Assembly: GCA_003235365.1 (NCBI GenBank)
Contig: QJWJ01000101.1
Location: 1-49,387, forward strand
Length of the DNA: 49,387 bases
Direction: 5' to 3'
Source: Deltaproteobacteria bacterium
GTDB lineage: Bacteria > Myxococcota_A > Polyangia > Polyangiales > Polyangiaceae
The notes under the pieces are model-generated. The model saw only the letters and a program-made list of their open reading frames with translations, had not been told where the DNA came from and did no database searches. Position 1 is the first letter of the stretch. Each line of letters starts with the position of its first letter. Of this stretch, positions 16,554 to 25,128 are shown piece after piece. Position numbers and translations under genes: made by a program.

Positions 16554-18281
16554 TCAGTCGGGCCGTAACACCGTAGTCGAGATCGCTCGTAGCGCCGTCG
16601 GCTGTCCGCGGCGTCGGTAGATCTCGAAGTCCTCGATCTGTTCCAGCTTCTCGAAGTCGCGTTGAAGCAGTGCCTCCAGTTCGGGGAATGTCGCTACCGC
16701 TTGCGCCGAGTCCAGGTCGTCGCCAGTGACGAACTTGAAGTAGTCGTGGTGCTGAACGACGAAGAGTTCCGGCGGGTTCCGCTCCAAGTCCGACAACAGA
16801 TCGGCCCGCGCTCGGTCGCGACCCCACTGCGCTCGCTGTGCGACGTTGTAGATGAAACGCGAAGCGGGAGGGCGATCCGCAAACCAGTAGATGGCCGGTT
16901 CGAAGCCCCAGACGAAGATCGTCGTTCCCGGCTCGGTCAGTTCGGTGATGCGTTTCGCCACGTCGCGGTCCGCAGCGAGATTGAAGTCGGCGACGTAGTA
17001 GAAGCGTCGGTCCAGTTCCTCGCGTGTCTCATGCTCGCTGAGGCCGAGGGCAAACTTCACGCGTTCGGCGCTACGCACCCAGTACCCTTCGGGCACGTCC
17101 AGCACTGCGCGCCGTGCCATTGCAGCCACGACGATCAACGAGGCAAACGCTACGGCACCGCCGGGTCCGCGTCGAACCGCAGCGCGCCAGACCTTGAGCC
17201 AACCGAGCCCGGCGAGCAAGGCAACCAGCGGAAGTGACGCACCGAAGTGGTATTCGAAGAACTTCGCTTGCATGCCGATGCCGGCCAAGTGCAGGGCCAA
17301 CACGCCGAGGATCAATGCGAGCCCTTCGCGTTCCCGACTGGATACCGGCGCGCCGATGCCAGCCGCGACCGCGCCGATTGCCAACACCGCGCTGAAGCGC
17401 GTAAACGCCATCTGGATGGCGTAGTAGAATGCGCCAGCTGCGTTGCCTCCGGCCCACCCGAGCTTGGTGTAGCCCGGGGTGAATTCGAACAACGTCCACC
17501 GCAGTGCCTCCCAACCACCCGCGGCCCAGAACCACAGCGCGCAAGCGGCGATTGGAACGAGCACCCCGAACCCGACGGCGAGTGCCGGGACGAGACTGAC
17601 GAGGGGCCCAACACCGCGGAACGACGCGCGACGCATCAAGTAGATGGTGCAGACCAGGGCCCCTCCACCCAACGGCGGCTTGAGCAGGAAGGCGACGCCA
17701 AAACACGCGCCGCAGGTCAACCACGCCGCCCAGCGCGCGCGTCGGTTTTCCGAATCGCTCGTCGCCAGCCACAGCCCGGCTATCGTCAGCGCTCCCCCGA
17801 AGCTCTCTGGTTGCCCGCTGTGCCAGAATTCCATTTGGGCGTGTACCCACGCCGCGATCCCGCCAGCGATCAGGCCGCTGCGGCTGTCGGCGAACAAGCG
17901 GCGACCGAGTGAGACCATCAAGCCACACGAGGCGATCAGGCAGATGATTTCGAGCAGCCGCGGTGCCAGCATGGTGCGACCGAAGACCGCTTGGGCGCCC
18001 GCGTACAGCAGGAAGATGCCCGGCGGTTTGAAGTCCCAGCGGTCGCGATAGGGCAGCTCTCCGTCGAGGATGCCATCCGCAACCACTGCGTAGATGCTCT
18101 GGTCGCGTCCGAATGAGAACAATGCGATTTGAAGCGCAGAAAAGGCGATTACCAGCACGCAGCTCGCGCCGAGCCAAACGTCGAGTCGGCGGGCATGGGT
18201 ACGGCCGCCCACCCATTCCCTCCACAAGGTTGCGATCGACGAGGCCTTCTCTCCCAAGCTGGGGTGTGGCGTCAATGTCAC
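16554..18281 (-). CDS. GT-C membrane glycosyltransferase (PMT_2/GT39-like), 575 aa
   Basis: This is a multi-pass membrane protein of about 10-12 helices with the extracytoplasmic first loop typical of polyprenyl-P-sugar-dependent transferases: GRDQSIYAVVADGILDGELPY followed by DRWDFKPPGIFLLYAG, including the DxKPPG motif and acidic catalytic candidates. The C-terminal third is a soluble periplasmic domain (FVWGFEPAIYWFADRPPASRF). It likely transfers a sugar from a lipid carrier, plausibly made by the synthase at 13581, to a protein or glycan acceptor outside the membrane. GTG 18281 is the start. It is first in an operon with the 214-aa membrane protein. Confidence 0.85.
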   Translation of the reverse strand: MTLTPHPSLGEKASSIATLWREWVGGRTHARRLDVWLGASCVLVIAFSALQIALFSFGRDQSIYAVVADGILDGELPYRDRWDFKPPGIFLLYAGAQAVFGRTMLAPRLLEIICLIASCGLMVSLGRRLFADSRSGLIAGGIAAWVHAQMEFWHSGQPESFGGALTIAGLWLATSDSENRRARWAAWLTCGACFGVAFLLKPPLGGGALVCTIYLMRRASFRGVGPLVSLVPALAVGFGVLVPIAACALWFWAAGGWEALRWTLFEFTPGYTKLGWAGGNAAGAFYYAIQMAFTRFSAVLAIGAVAAGIGAPVSSREREGLALILGVLALHLAGIGMQAKFFEYHFGASLPLVALLAGLGWLKVWRAAVRRGPGGAVAFASLIVVAAMARRAVLDVPEGYWVRSAERVKFALGLSEHETREELDRRFYYVADFNLAADRDVAKRITELTEPGTTIFVWGFEPAIYWFADRPPASRFIYNVAQRAQWGRDRARADLLSDLERNPPELFVVQHHDYFKFVTGDDLDSAQAVATFPELEALLQRDFEKLEQIEDFEIYRRRGQPTALRAISTTVLRPD

Positions 18282-18567
18282 GCGCCGAGACTAGTGCATT
18301 GCCGGTATGACTTCGATCGATATCTTGTTGAAGCCTTGACCAAGGTCGGGGTCCGACGATGGAACGAGGGGCGGTGAACTGTCGGTCCGGTGTTTTCGGG
18401 CGAAGTCGTCGACGGAGAGCTGATAGGCTCGCGTCGCGTGTCGTCCGTCACCGATTCCACGGCTTCCTTTGGGTCCGAATGCGCGACCCACACCGCTCAT
18501 CGCTCGATGTTGGTGTTGGGGCTAAGCGCTGCTTCGCCAATACGAAGCGGGGCTCGACGAGCCCTTC

Positions 18568-18954
18568 TTGAAAGAGTTCTTCTCCAATTGGGACGGCGGC
18601 AAGGTGAAAGTGCTCGATGCGCGGCTGGTACCGCTCCCTGCGGCGTTCTCCGGCAAGGCAGCGCTCGCCAAGGAGGCGCCGTATCACGCCCTGCTGCTGT
18701 CGACGACGTACATCGGCGACACAGAAAGCTACTACCGGCTATTTTGGAACAAGTTTCGCGACACGTTCATTCGGTTGGGGCAGGCCGCCAAAGACCCACC
18801 CGCCGAACGCCTCGACGGGATCGACGATCCAGACGAGGCGCGCTTTGCTGCCTTTGCCAAGTGGGTTGATGACCACAACCTGACGCAACACATCGAGGCG
18901 CCTCACATCCAGCGCGGTGGTCGCAATCAGTTTACGCTCGTGCCCCGTGGGTAA
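18568..18954 (+). CDS. Hypothetical protein, possibly 5'-truncated, 128 aa
   Basis: The sequence has strong GC3 bias and a natural composition (DARLVPLPAAF; ALLLSTTYIGDTESYYRLF; WNKFRDTFIRLGQAAKDPP). The only in-frame initiator is a TTG at 18568 without a good Shine-Dalgarno. The coding character continues upstream of it (LLRQYEAGLDEPFLKEF) to a TAA at 18523, which suggests the 5' part is missing or frameshifted. There is no signal peptide or known motif. Treat it as a small gene or gene remnant; upstream 18282-18567 shows nothing else convincing. Confidence 0.5.
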   Translation: MKEFFSNWDGGKVKVLDARLVPLPAAFSGKAALAKEAPYHALLLSTTYIGDTESYYRLFWNKFRDTFIRLGQAAKDPPAERLDGIDDPDEARFAAFAKWVDDHNLTQHIEAPHIQRGGRNQFTLVPRG

Positions 18955-19019
18955 ACAGTTCGCCACTCGAAGCGGTCTTCCGGGAGTATTCTCAACAGGG
19001 CCGCATCGGGTATCGGGCG

Positions 19020-19859
19020 TCAACTTGCCGGATTGAGCAGCGCCTGGAGGCGGCGAGTTACCGTGTCTGCCAAGTCGGGCCGGTTTGGATGGGGGCGTCG
19101 ATTCACGCGCCGCGTCGCGAACAGCGGCGCGCGCTGAGTGGGGCCTCCAGGCAGTGTGACTAGCAGGTGGCTGAACGTGGCGGCGAGCCAGTCCGGCAGC
19201 TCCACCTGGTAGCGGCCGGTGCACGCGGCACGGACCAAGCCGTCGATGTCGGGCACGACCAGCGCCGGTGCAGTTTCGCTGTGTTCATGCCAGCCCCACA
19301 GAGCGGCCCAAGCCGACGCGACGTCCGACCGCGTCGAGTCGGCTTGTCGTGTCGCATAACGGCTGAAGCACAAGAGCCCGACGAACACGGACTCGACGTC
19401 CGTGCGCCGGATTGGTGACAATCCGAGCAGCAGATCGACGTCGGCGGTAGTCAGCGCGCGCACCGCGGCGGCGTGATCGAGGTGTCTGACGACGAGCCGG
19501 TGCGCCTCGAGCCCTTCGAGAGCGGGCAGGAGCAGAGCGCTGGAAAGCGGTGTTTCAGTGGCGATTCGCAGATCGACATCCGGTTCCGTGAGCGCGTCGA
19601 GCCCAGTGGAGACGGCGCCCAGCGCGTCCCGAACCTGCTCCAACAAGTTCTGACCGCGCGCATTGAGTCGCACGTTGCGGCCTGCGCGCTCGAACAACGG
19701 CGTTCCAACCGCGTCTTCGAGGAGGCGGATCGTGCGGGACACGGCCGACGTGCTGATCCCCAGCCGTTGTCCCGCCGTGCCCAGGTGTTGGGCTTCAGCC
19801 GCGGCCCAGAAAGTGGGTAGCCAGTTCCACAGCTGCAGGACGCGTTGATAGCCCGTCAT
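19020..19859 (-). CDS. LysR-family transcriptional regulator, 279 aa
   Basis: The HTH is at the N-terminus (LPTFWAAAEAQHLGTAGQRLGISTSAVSRTIRLLE, then GTPLFERAGRNVRLNARGQNLL). The effector domain follows and is slightly short and diverged. It is divergent from the duplicated acidic lipoprotein at 20010, its likely target. The intergenic region has an AT-rich inverted repeat GTTAC-N16-GTAAC (19890-19915). The inducer is unknown. Confidence 0.88.
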   Translation of the reverse strand: MTGYQRVLQLWNWLPTFWAAAEAQHLGTAGQRLGISTSAVSRTIRLLEDAVGTPLFERAGRNVRLNARGQNLLEQVRDALGAVSTGLDALTEPDVDLRIATETPLSSALLLPALEGLEAHRLVVRHLDHAAAVRALTTADVDLLLGLSPIRRTDVESVFVGLLCFSRYATRQADSTRSDVASAWAALWGWHEHSETAPALVVPDIDGLVRAACTGRYQVELPDWLAATFSHLLVTLPGGPTQRAPLFATRRVNRRPHPNRPDLADTVTRRLQALLNPAS

Positions 19860-19889
19860 CGATGATCGGTAAGGCGCGCTTCACGTTTG

Positions 19890-19915
19890 GTTACAACAAA
19901 ATCAACAAAAGTAAC
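19890..19915. promoter_or_regulatory. Candidate LysR operator
   Basis: GTTAC (19890-19894) and GTAAC (19911-19915) are complementary arms, 21 bp apart start to start, around an A-rich spacer. They lie in the 150-bp divergent region between the LysR gene and the lipoprotein gene. Two-turn spacing fits a dimer site. Confidence 0.45.
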
Positions 19916-20009
19916 GCAGCGCCGGCGTGGGCAGTACGCGCCTTGTTCCCGTCCTGTGCGCGGCGAGCGGCCGCCGGGACGAGGCTCACTCGGACAAGCA
20001 GGAGCGACT

Positions 20010-21968
20010 ATGAAACGACTTGGATTTGCACTGATCTTTGGGCTCGCGGCGCCGTGGGTCGCGGCGTGCGGTGACGACAGCGGCGGCTCGATGGACGATG
20101 ACTCGATGGTCGATGCCGGAATGGAGACCGACGAAGGTTCCGACACGGACGAGGGTTCGGATACGGACGAGGGGTCCGACACGGACGACAACACAACCGA
20201 TGAGGGCACGGACACCGACGACGGTCCCGGACCGATGGAAGATGCCGGTCCAGGCCCGATGATGGACTCAGGCTTGCCTGAGCCCAAAGATCCCGAAACC
20301 GCTGACGTCGTTCCTGTCGACCGCTTCAGTGAAGAGGCCGCGACGCTGATGGTTCGCACCGACGACAACGGGATGCCAGGCCCCGACGAGCCCATCGACT
20401 TCGACATGGCACCGTTCATTACACAGGGTCTCGGTCCTGACGGACAGTACGTCCAGTATTACAACTTCGACGTGCAATCGACGACGCCCGCGCCGATTTA
20501 CGTGCTGCAGCGCGACGGCGAGGACACGCCGGTCGAAGGCCAGCTGAACATCGTGGACGTGATCCCCGGCGACGAGGGTTACAACGATTTCTGGCAAGTG
20601 GTGTTCGTCACTGTCCCCGAAGATTACGTGGCCAACACGTTCACGAGCTACGAAGAGCTCGAGGCCGGCGACTACGCGATGGAGGGCACGGAGATCATCG
20701 TCAATTGTCCGGTCGTGCCTGAGGGCTCGACCGCCACGATGCGCTACGGCGACGATGACGATACGGGTTTGCACCGGGGCTGGTACGACGGCATGGTGGT
20801 CAACTACTTCACCTTCGGCGAAGCGAGTCTGATGGGTGAGTCCGTTCCCGTTTCACCCATCTACGTCACCTTCAACATCAACCCCGACGAAGAAGGTGGC
20901 GGCCCCGCTTCGGGCTTCGTGACCGAAGACGGCACCGCGCAGACTCACAACGTCGTGGCGACCATTCCCGAAGACGACGACTACTCCCCGCTGTGGTTCG
21001 TCAACGTCTACGACAATGCCGACTTCGAGACGGTCTCGGATCTCGGCTCGGCGATGGACGCAAACGTGCTCGCGATGGGCGTCGCGACGGTCAACTGCCC
21101 CGTCGTTTCCGTGATGGACGCACCGGCCATGCCCGTCGATCCCGAAACGGCTGAGATGGCCGAGATCGACCGTTTCAGCGAAGATGCGGCGACGCTCATG
21201 GTGCGCACCGAAGAGAATGGCCTGCCCGGACCGAACGAACCCATCGACTATGACATGGCGCCGTTCATCACTCAGGGCTTGGGACCAGACGGACAGCACG
21301 TGCAGTACTACAACTTCGACGTGCAGTCGACGACGCCTGCGCCGATCTACGTATTGCAGCGCGATGGCGAAGACATGCCGGTCGAAGGCCAGCTGAACAT
21401 CGTGGACGTGATCCCCGGTGACGAGGGCTACAACGACTTCTGGCAGGTGGTGTTCGTCACCGTGCCGGAAGACTACGTGGCCAACACCATGACCAGCTTC
21501 GAGGAGCTCGAGGCAGGTGACTTCGCGATGGAGGGCACCGAGGTCATCGTCAACTGCCCGATCGTGCCGGCGGGTTCGACGGCCACGATGCGCTACGGCA
21601 ACGACGATACGGGTCTGCACCGGGGTTGGTACGACGGCAAGGTCGTCAGCTACTTCAACTTCAGTGAAGCCAGCTTGTCGGGCACGGCAGTGCCGGTTTC
21701 ACCGATCTACGTCACCTTCAACATCAACCCCGACCAAGACGGTGGCGGTCCGGCCTCGGGTTTCGTGACCGAAGACGGCACGGCGCAGACTCACAACGTC
21801 GTGGCGACGATCCCCGAAGACGATGACTACTCGCCACTGTGGTTCGTCAACGTCTACGACAACGCGGACTTCGATACGGTGATGGATCTCGACACGGCCA
21901 TGGCGTCCAACGTGATGGCGATGGGTGTCGCGACGGTCAACTGTCCGATCGCTTCGGTGATGGAGTAA
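20010..21968 (+). CDS. Acidic lipoprotein with tandem duplicated domain, 652 aa
   Basis: The signal peptide ends in the lipobox VAAC (Cys near residue 19). A strongly acidic linker follows with three exact-length GSDTDE units (18-bp repeats at 20136-20189). The rest is one ~275-residue domain present twice (DNA 20289-21119 and 21138-21965), nearly identical in sequence. Within each, two related halves can be seen (NDFWQVVFVTVPEDYV and YSPLWFVNVYDNADF). The start has CAGGAG 6 nt upstream. A strong intrinsic terminator follows. I recognise no characterised function; a surface-exposed calcium- or ligand-binding role is speculative. Probably controlled by the divergent LysR. Confidence 0.85.
   Translation: MKRLGFALIFGLAAPWVAACGDDSGGSMDDDSMVDAGMETDEGSDTDEGSDTDEGSDTDDNTTDEGTDTDDGPGPMEDAGPGPMMDSGLPEPKDPETADVVPVDRFSEEAATLMVRTDDNGMPGPDEPIDFDMAPFITQGLGPDGQYVQYYNFDVQSTTPAPIYVLQRDGEDTPVEGQLNIVDVIPGDEGYNDFWQVVFVTVPEDYVANTFTSYEELEAGDYAMEGTEIIVNCPVVPEGSTATMRYGDDDDTGLHRGWYDGMVVNYFTFGEASLMGESVPVSPIYVTFNINPDEEGGGPASGFVTEDGTAQTHNVVATIPEDDDYSPLWFVNVYDNADFETVSDLGSAMDANVLAMGVATVNCPVVSVMDAPAMPVDPETAEMAEIDRFSEDAATLMVRTEENGLPGPNEPIDYDMAPFITQGLGPDGQHVQYYNFDVQSTTPAPIYVLQRDGEDMPVEGQLNIVDVIPGDEGYNDFWQVVFVTVPEDYVANTMTSFEELEAGDFAMEGTEVIVNCPIVPAGSTATMRYGNDDTGLHRGWYDGKVVSYFNFSEASLSGTAVPVSPIYVTFNINPDQDGGGPASGFVTEDGTAQTHNVVATIPEDDDYSPLWFVNVYDNADFDTVMDLDTAMASNVMAMGVATVNCPIASVME
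20136..20189 (+). repeat. Three 18-bp units encoding GSDTDE
   Basis: Three adjacent 18-nt units (20136, 20154, 20172) encode the acidic linker of the lipoprotein and differ only at a few third positions and the last codon. Such an in-frame tandem array can change length by slippage. Confidence 0.75.
20289..21119 (+). repeat. Tandem duplication within lipoprotein gene, unit 1
   Basis: This segment recurs at 21138-21965 with an offset of about 849 bp, in frame, with long identical nucleotide runs and one codon fewer in the second copy. It marks a recent intragenic duplication. Confidence 0.85.
21138..21965 (+). repeat. Tandem duplication within lipoprotein gene, unit 2
   Basis: Second copy of the 20289-21119 unit, ending one codon before the stop. 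Differences from the first are mostly conservative (Glu/Asp, Tyr/Phe), suggesting purifying selection or gene conversion after duplication. Confidence 0.85.
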
Positions 21969-21991
21969 CCAGAAACATCTGGAGCGTGCGA

Positions 21992-22030
21992 CGAGCACCG
22001 ATCTCGATCACGAGGTCGGTGCTCGTTTTT
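21992..22030 (+). terminator. Intrinsic terminator after duplicated lipoprotein gene
   Basis: A 10-bp perfect stem (CGAGCACCGA paired with TCGGTGCTCG) closes a short loop and is followed by TTTTT at 22026-22030, 24 nt after the stop codon. This is the clearest Rho-independent terminator in the window. Confidence 0.88.
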
Positions 22031-22126
22031 CATTTCACGTTACCGGTGCAACGGGGTCGGCGTTTGAGCCCGCGCGCGTCCAAGCCCTTGTTTTCTCGGC
22101 GCGGCCCTGCGCGAGAAGTGATCAGA

Positions 22127-22155
22127 ATCGTTCGGTAACGATCGGTATCGTTCGG
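22127..22155. promoter_or_regulatory. Overlapping alternative hairpins downstream of dbpA
   Basis: Two mutually exclusive short hairpins share an arm: ATCGTTCGGTAACGAT (6-bp stem, loop CGGT) and ACGATCGGTATCGT (5-bp stem, loop CGGT). They lie about 70 bp past the helicase stop on the minus strand. The region may be a terminator or protein-binding site; no T-run is evident. Confidence 0.4.
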
Positions 22156-22222
22156 CTGTGTCCGCTGCGGGCTTGCAGCGCCGTTCGAATGAGGGGCCGC
22201 CGCCCAGCAAACACCGGGCTCC

Positions 22223-23638
22223 TCAGTGCTGCTTGCGCGCTTCGAGTAGCGAGACAGGGAAACGGCGCCCTTTGATCGTTCCCGCTTCCAGGCTTTCGAG
22301 CGCCGCCGCGCTCACTTCGGTCGAAACTGCGACGTAGCAATGGCGATCGTGGATTTCGATCTTGCCGACGTCTTTGGCGTCGAGCCCACCGGCCTCGCCG
22401 GTCAGCGCACCCAGGACGTCGCCGGGGCGTACCTTGTCTTTGCGACCACCGCCGATTTGGATCGTCGCCATGTTGGGGGGTCCGGATAGCTCGGGCGGGA
22501 GGTGGGGTACGTTCGACCAGTCGACATGGGTCGCCCCGAGCGCGTCGAAGGGCAAGCGGGTGAACGCTTCGATGGCCTTCACGCGACGCTGTTCGCTTGC
22601 GGAAACCAACGACACCGCGACGCCGGGCTTCCCGGCTCGCCCCGTGCGTCCAATGCGATGTACGTAGGTTTCCGGCTGTGATGGCAGGTCGTAGTTGACG
22701 ACCAAGTCGAGATCGACCACGTCGAGACCGCGCGCGGCCACATCGCTCGCGACGAGCCAGCGGAGGCTATCGTTTCTGAACCGGGCCATCACCTGGTCGC
22801 GTTCAAACTGTTCCAGATCGCCGTGCAAGGAATCGGCGCTGGCTCCGAGCTGGGTCAAGGCAGCGGCCACCTCTTTGACGGTTGCCTTGAGGTGGCAGAA
22901 GATCAATGCTGAGGCGTGGGGACGTTCTGACAGGACCCAACACAGCGCACTGAGCTTCTGGGCTGGTTCGACCTCGACACTGAATTGACGAACGTCCAAC
23001 TGACGTTCTGGCTCCGCGGATCCCACACGCACGGCGCTGCGCTGGAGGGTTCGGCTCATGGCCTCGATCCGTTCGGGGTAGGTCGCCGAGAACAGCACCG
23101 TGTGACGTGGCGTGGGCGTCTGAGCCAGGATGCGTTCGACGTCCGCCGCGAAGCCCATGTCCAGCATGCGATCCGCTTCGTCGAGCACGACGCTTTCGAC
23201 CGAGCGCAAATCGATGCTGCGGCGTTTGATGTGATCGATCACTCGCCCCGGTGTGCCCACCACGACGTGCACACCACGCTCCAACGCGCCCTTCTGGGGG
23301 CCGAACGGCTCACCGCCACATACGGTCAACACGGTCAGCTTGGGATGGCGCCGGCCCAGTTTGCGCATTTCGCGCGCCACCTGTGTGCACAGTTCGCGCG
23401 TCGGACACAGCACGAGTGCCTGCGGCACGCGTCGTCGTAGCTCGAGTCTCTGTATCAAGGGCAACGAGAACGCCGCGGTCTTGCCGCTGCCCGTCTTGGC
23501 CTGGCCGACCACGTCCTTGCCCTCCAGTAGCAATGGGATGCTCTGCGCTTGGATCGGTGTTGGGTGCGTGTAACCAAGCTCCGCTATCGCGGCAAGCAAG
23601 TCTGCGGATAGGCCGAGGGATGCGAAGTCGGAAGGCAT
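22223..23638 (-). CDS. dbpA: ATP-dependent RNA helicase DbpA
   Basis: A DEAD-box helicase that in characterised species acts on 23S rRNA hairpin 92 during 50S assembly. All motifs are present in order: Q motif (PTPIQAQSIP), I (AKTGSGKT), Ia (PTREL), Ib (TPGR), II (DEAD), III (SAT), IV (LIFCHLK), V (ARGLDV) and VI (HRIGRTGR). The C-terminal ~75 residues (ATIQIGGGRKDKVRPGDVLGAL to GRRFPVSLL) are the DbpA RNA-binding domain, which separates it from RhlE or CsdA. The 471-aa length is close to the family norm. ATG 23638 is chosen because MPSDFASLGLS is the usual beginning; it lacks a clear Shine-Dalgarno. Cytoplasmic; monocistronic. Confidence 0.95.
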   Translation of the reverse strand: MPSDFASLGLSADLLAAIAELGYTHPTPIQAQSIPLLLEGKDVVGQAKTGSGKTAAFSLPLIQRLELRRRVPQALVLCPTRELCTQVAREMRKLGRRHPKLTVLTVCGGEPFGPQKGALERGVHVVVGTPGRVIDHIKRRSIDLRSVESVVLDEADRMLDMGFAADVERILAQTPTPRHTVLFSATYPERIEAMSRTLQRSAVRVGSAEPERQLDVRQFSVEVEPAQKLSALCWVLSERPHASALIFCHLKATVKEVAAALTQLGASADSLHGDLEQFERDQVMARFRNDSLRWLVASDVAARGLDVVDLDLVVNYDLPSQPETYVHRIGRTGRAGKPGVAVSLVSASEQRRVKAIEAFTRLPFDALGATHVDWSNVPHLPPELSGPPNMATIQIGGGRKDKVRPGDVLGALTGEAGGLDAKDVGKIEIHDRHCYVAVSTEVSAAALESLEAGTIKGRRFPVSLLEARKQH

Positions 23639-23898
23639 TGGGAGGACATAGCAGGAAGGTGGCGAGCTGGTACGACTTCCGTGGCAGCCCGCGCCGAGCT
23701 CCAGAATACTGAGGGTGCCGAGGCAGGGTTCGCGCAACCGAGTGGAGCTGCCCGCCCCTCACGCCTGCTGGGACGGCAACGCCGCACGAGCTTCCGAGGC
23801 TGCCTCGATGCTGTAGGATCCTGCCTGGGTGTCCACCGCCCGGTTACCGACGCCCTCCCAACTAGCGGTGTGCCTTCGCCGACGTGCGCGAGAACCAG

Positions 23899-25128
23899 TC
23901 AACGAGTTGCAGGGCAGTAGCTGCGAAACACGTCGCGAATGTATTCACCCGTTGGCGTCAGGTGCGACTCGTCCCAGCCGCCGTTCGCCGGCGCGCCCGG
24001 TTCGAGCACCGAGATGGTTTCGCCTTCCTTGTCCGACACCGAGTAGTTGATCCAGCTGAGCTGATTGGCGTCCATGAAGTCGAACCAGGCTTGCCATTCG
24101 ACCAAGTCGTTGTCGCCCATTCCCGACGCTTCGCTCCCGCTCGATTCACTGATCAACACGGGGATCCCGGCGTCGATGGCCGCTTGGGTACGATCGCGAA
24201 GCCAGCCGGTGTGGGTCGCCGCGTAGAAGTGCACCGAGTACACGACGTTGGTGACGCCGACGAGTGGATCGTCGGCGACGGTGTCGATGCGCTGGTCCCA
24301 CTCGGGGCTGCCGACGATGATCAGATTGTCCGGATCGTGCTGCCGAATGGCGCCAATGACTGCTTCGGCGTAAGCCTTGACCTCCGGCCAGGTGGCGTCA
24401 CCGGTGGGCTCGTTGAAGATCTCGTAGATGACGTTCGGAGATTCTCCATACGTCTGCGCCATGTCCGTGAAGAATGCGATTGCTTCTTCTTGGTGAAATT
24501 CGTGTGCGTGCCAATCGATGATGACGTACAGCCCATTGGCGATCGCCGCATCCACGACGGCGGTCATACGACCCCGCGAGGCGGCGGGATTGGTCAGGTA
24601 GGCGCCGTCGGGTTCGATGCCCATCGCGGGGCGGACCATGTCGACGCACCAGTCGCTGCGCAGCCACGACACGACGTCGGCATTGTAGTACTGCGGCCAC
24701 CAGTTGTCCCAACCGAAGCCCTGCCCACGCAGGATCACCGGCTGCCCCTGCGCGTTGACGATCTGTGCACCCATCACCTGCAGCTGACCGTGACGCGAGA
24801 CCGGCGAGTCGACTCCGACGTCCGGCGTGCCAGGCATCGATGTGCCAACGGGGTCGGTGCTCGGGCCCGTCGTGCTCGCGACGGGCGCCGTGTCGGTCGG
24901 GCCAGAGGCTGTGGGGCTCATGTCAGTTGCGCTGGGAGAGGTCGTCGTCGGTTGTGCGGTGGGCGCGGCGGTGGCGGGTTGGATGACGCGTTCGGCGTTG
25001 CCGGAGCTGCAGGAGGCGATCAAATGGGCGAGCACGATTGCCGCGCAGTTTTTCAGCCCCCCGTTGGTTGAGGGCCCGAGAACCCGCCCCCGTTGCCGTC
25101 GCGCTCTCGACACCACTTTTTGTTGCAT
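23899..25128 (-). CDS. GH5-family glycoside hydrolase lipoprotein (cellulase-like)
   Basis: The catalytic domain (about residues 120-405) has the GH5 landmarks: LRGQGFGWDNWWP, VRPAMGIEP, YVIIDWHAHE, the acid/base Glu in YEIFNEPTG, VVYSVHFYAATH and the nucleophile Glu in PVLISESSGSEA. It probably hydrolyses beta-1,4-glucans or mannans outside the cell. An S/T/P linker precedes it. The N-terminus reads CAAIVLAHLIASC, a good lipobox (IASC), and this stretch is encoded by dispersed-repeat copy B. The ATG at 25128 would start it but gives an unusually long basic leader; an internal GTG would give a very short one. It is divergent from the FG-GAP lipoprotein. Confidence 0.88.
   Translation of the reverse strand: MQQKVVSRARRQRGRVLGPSTNGGLKNCAAIVLAHLIASCSSGNAERVIQPATAAPTAQPTTTSPSATDMSPTASGPTDTAPVASTTGPSTDPVGTSMPGTPDVGVDSPVSRHGQLQVMGAQIVNAQGQPVILRGQGFGWDNWWPQYYNADVVSWLRSDWCVDMVRPAMGIEPDGAYLTNPAASRGRMTAVVDAAIANGLYVIIDWHAHEFHQEEAIAFFTDMAQTYGESPNVIYEIFNEPTGDATWPEVKAYAEAVIGAIRQHDPDNLIIVGSPEWDQRIDTVADDPLVGVTNVVYSVHFYAATHTGWLRDRTQAAIDAGIPVLISESSGSEASGMGDNDLVEWQAWFDFMDANQLSWINYSVSDKEGETISVLEPGAPANGGWDESHLTPTGEYIRDVFRSYCPATR
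25025..25100 (+). repeat. Dispersed repeat, copy B (inside GH5 signal-peptide coding region)
   Basis: It shares the 16-mer TGGGCGAGCACGATTG and the following C-rich body with copies at 1627 and 28501. Read on the minus strand it encodes the hydrophobic part of the GH5 signal peptide, so the repeat has been captured as coding sequence or the gene's 5' end was assembled on it. Confidence 0.75.

Noticed and set aside
16769..18281. Long alternative frames on the opposite strand of the GT-C gene
   Set aside because: They are antisense shadows with Arg/Ala/Pro-rich composition; the GT-C frame has clear membrane helices and the catalytic motif.
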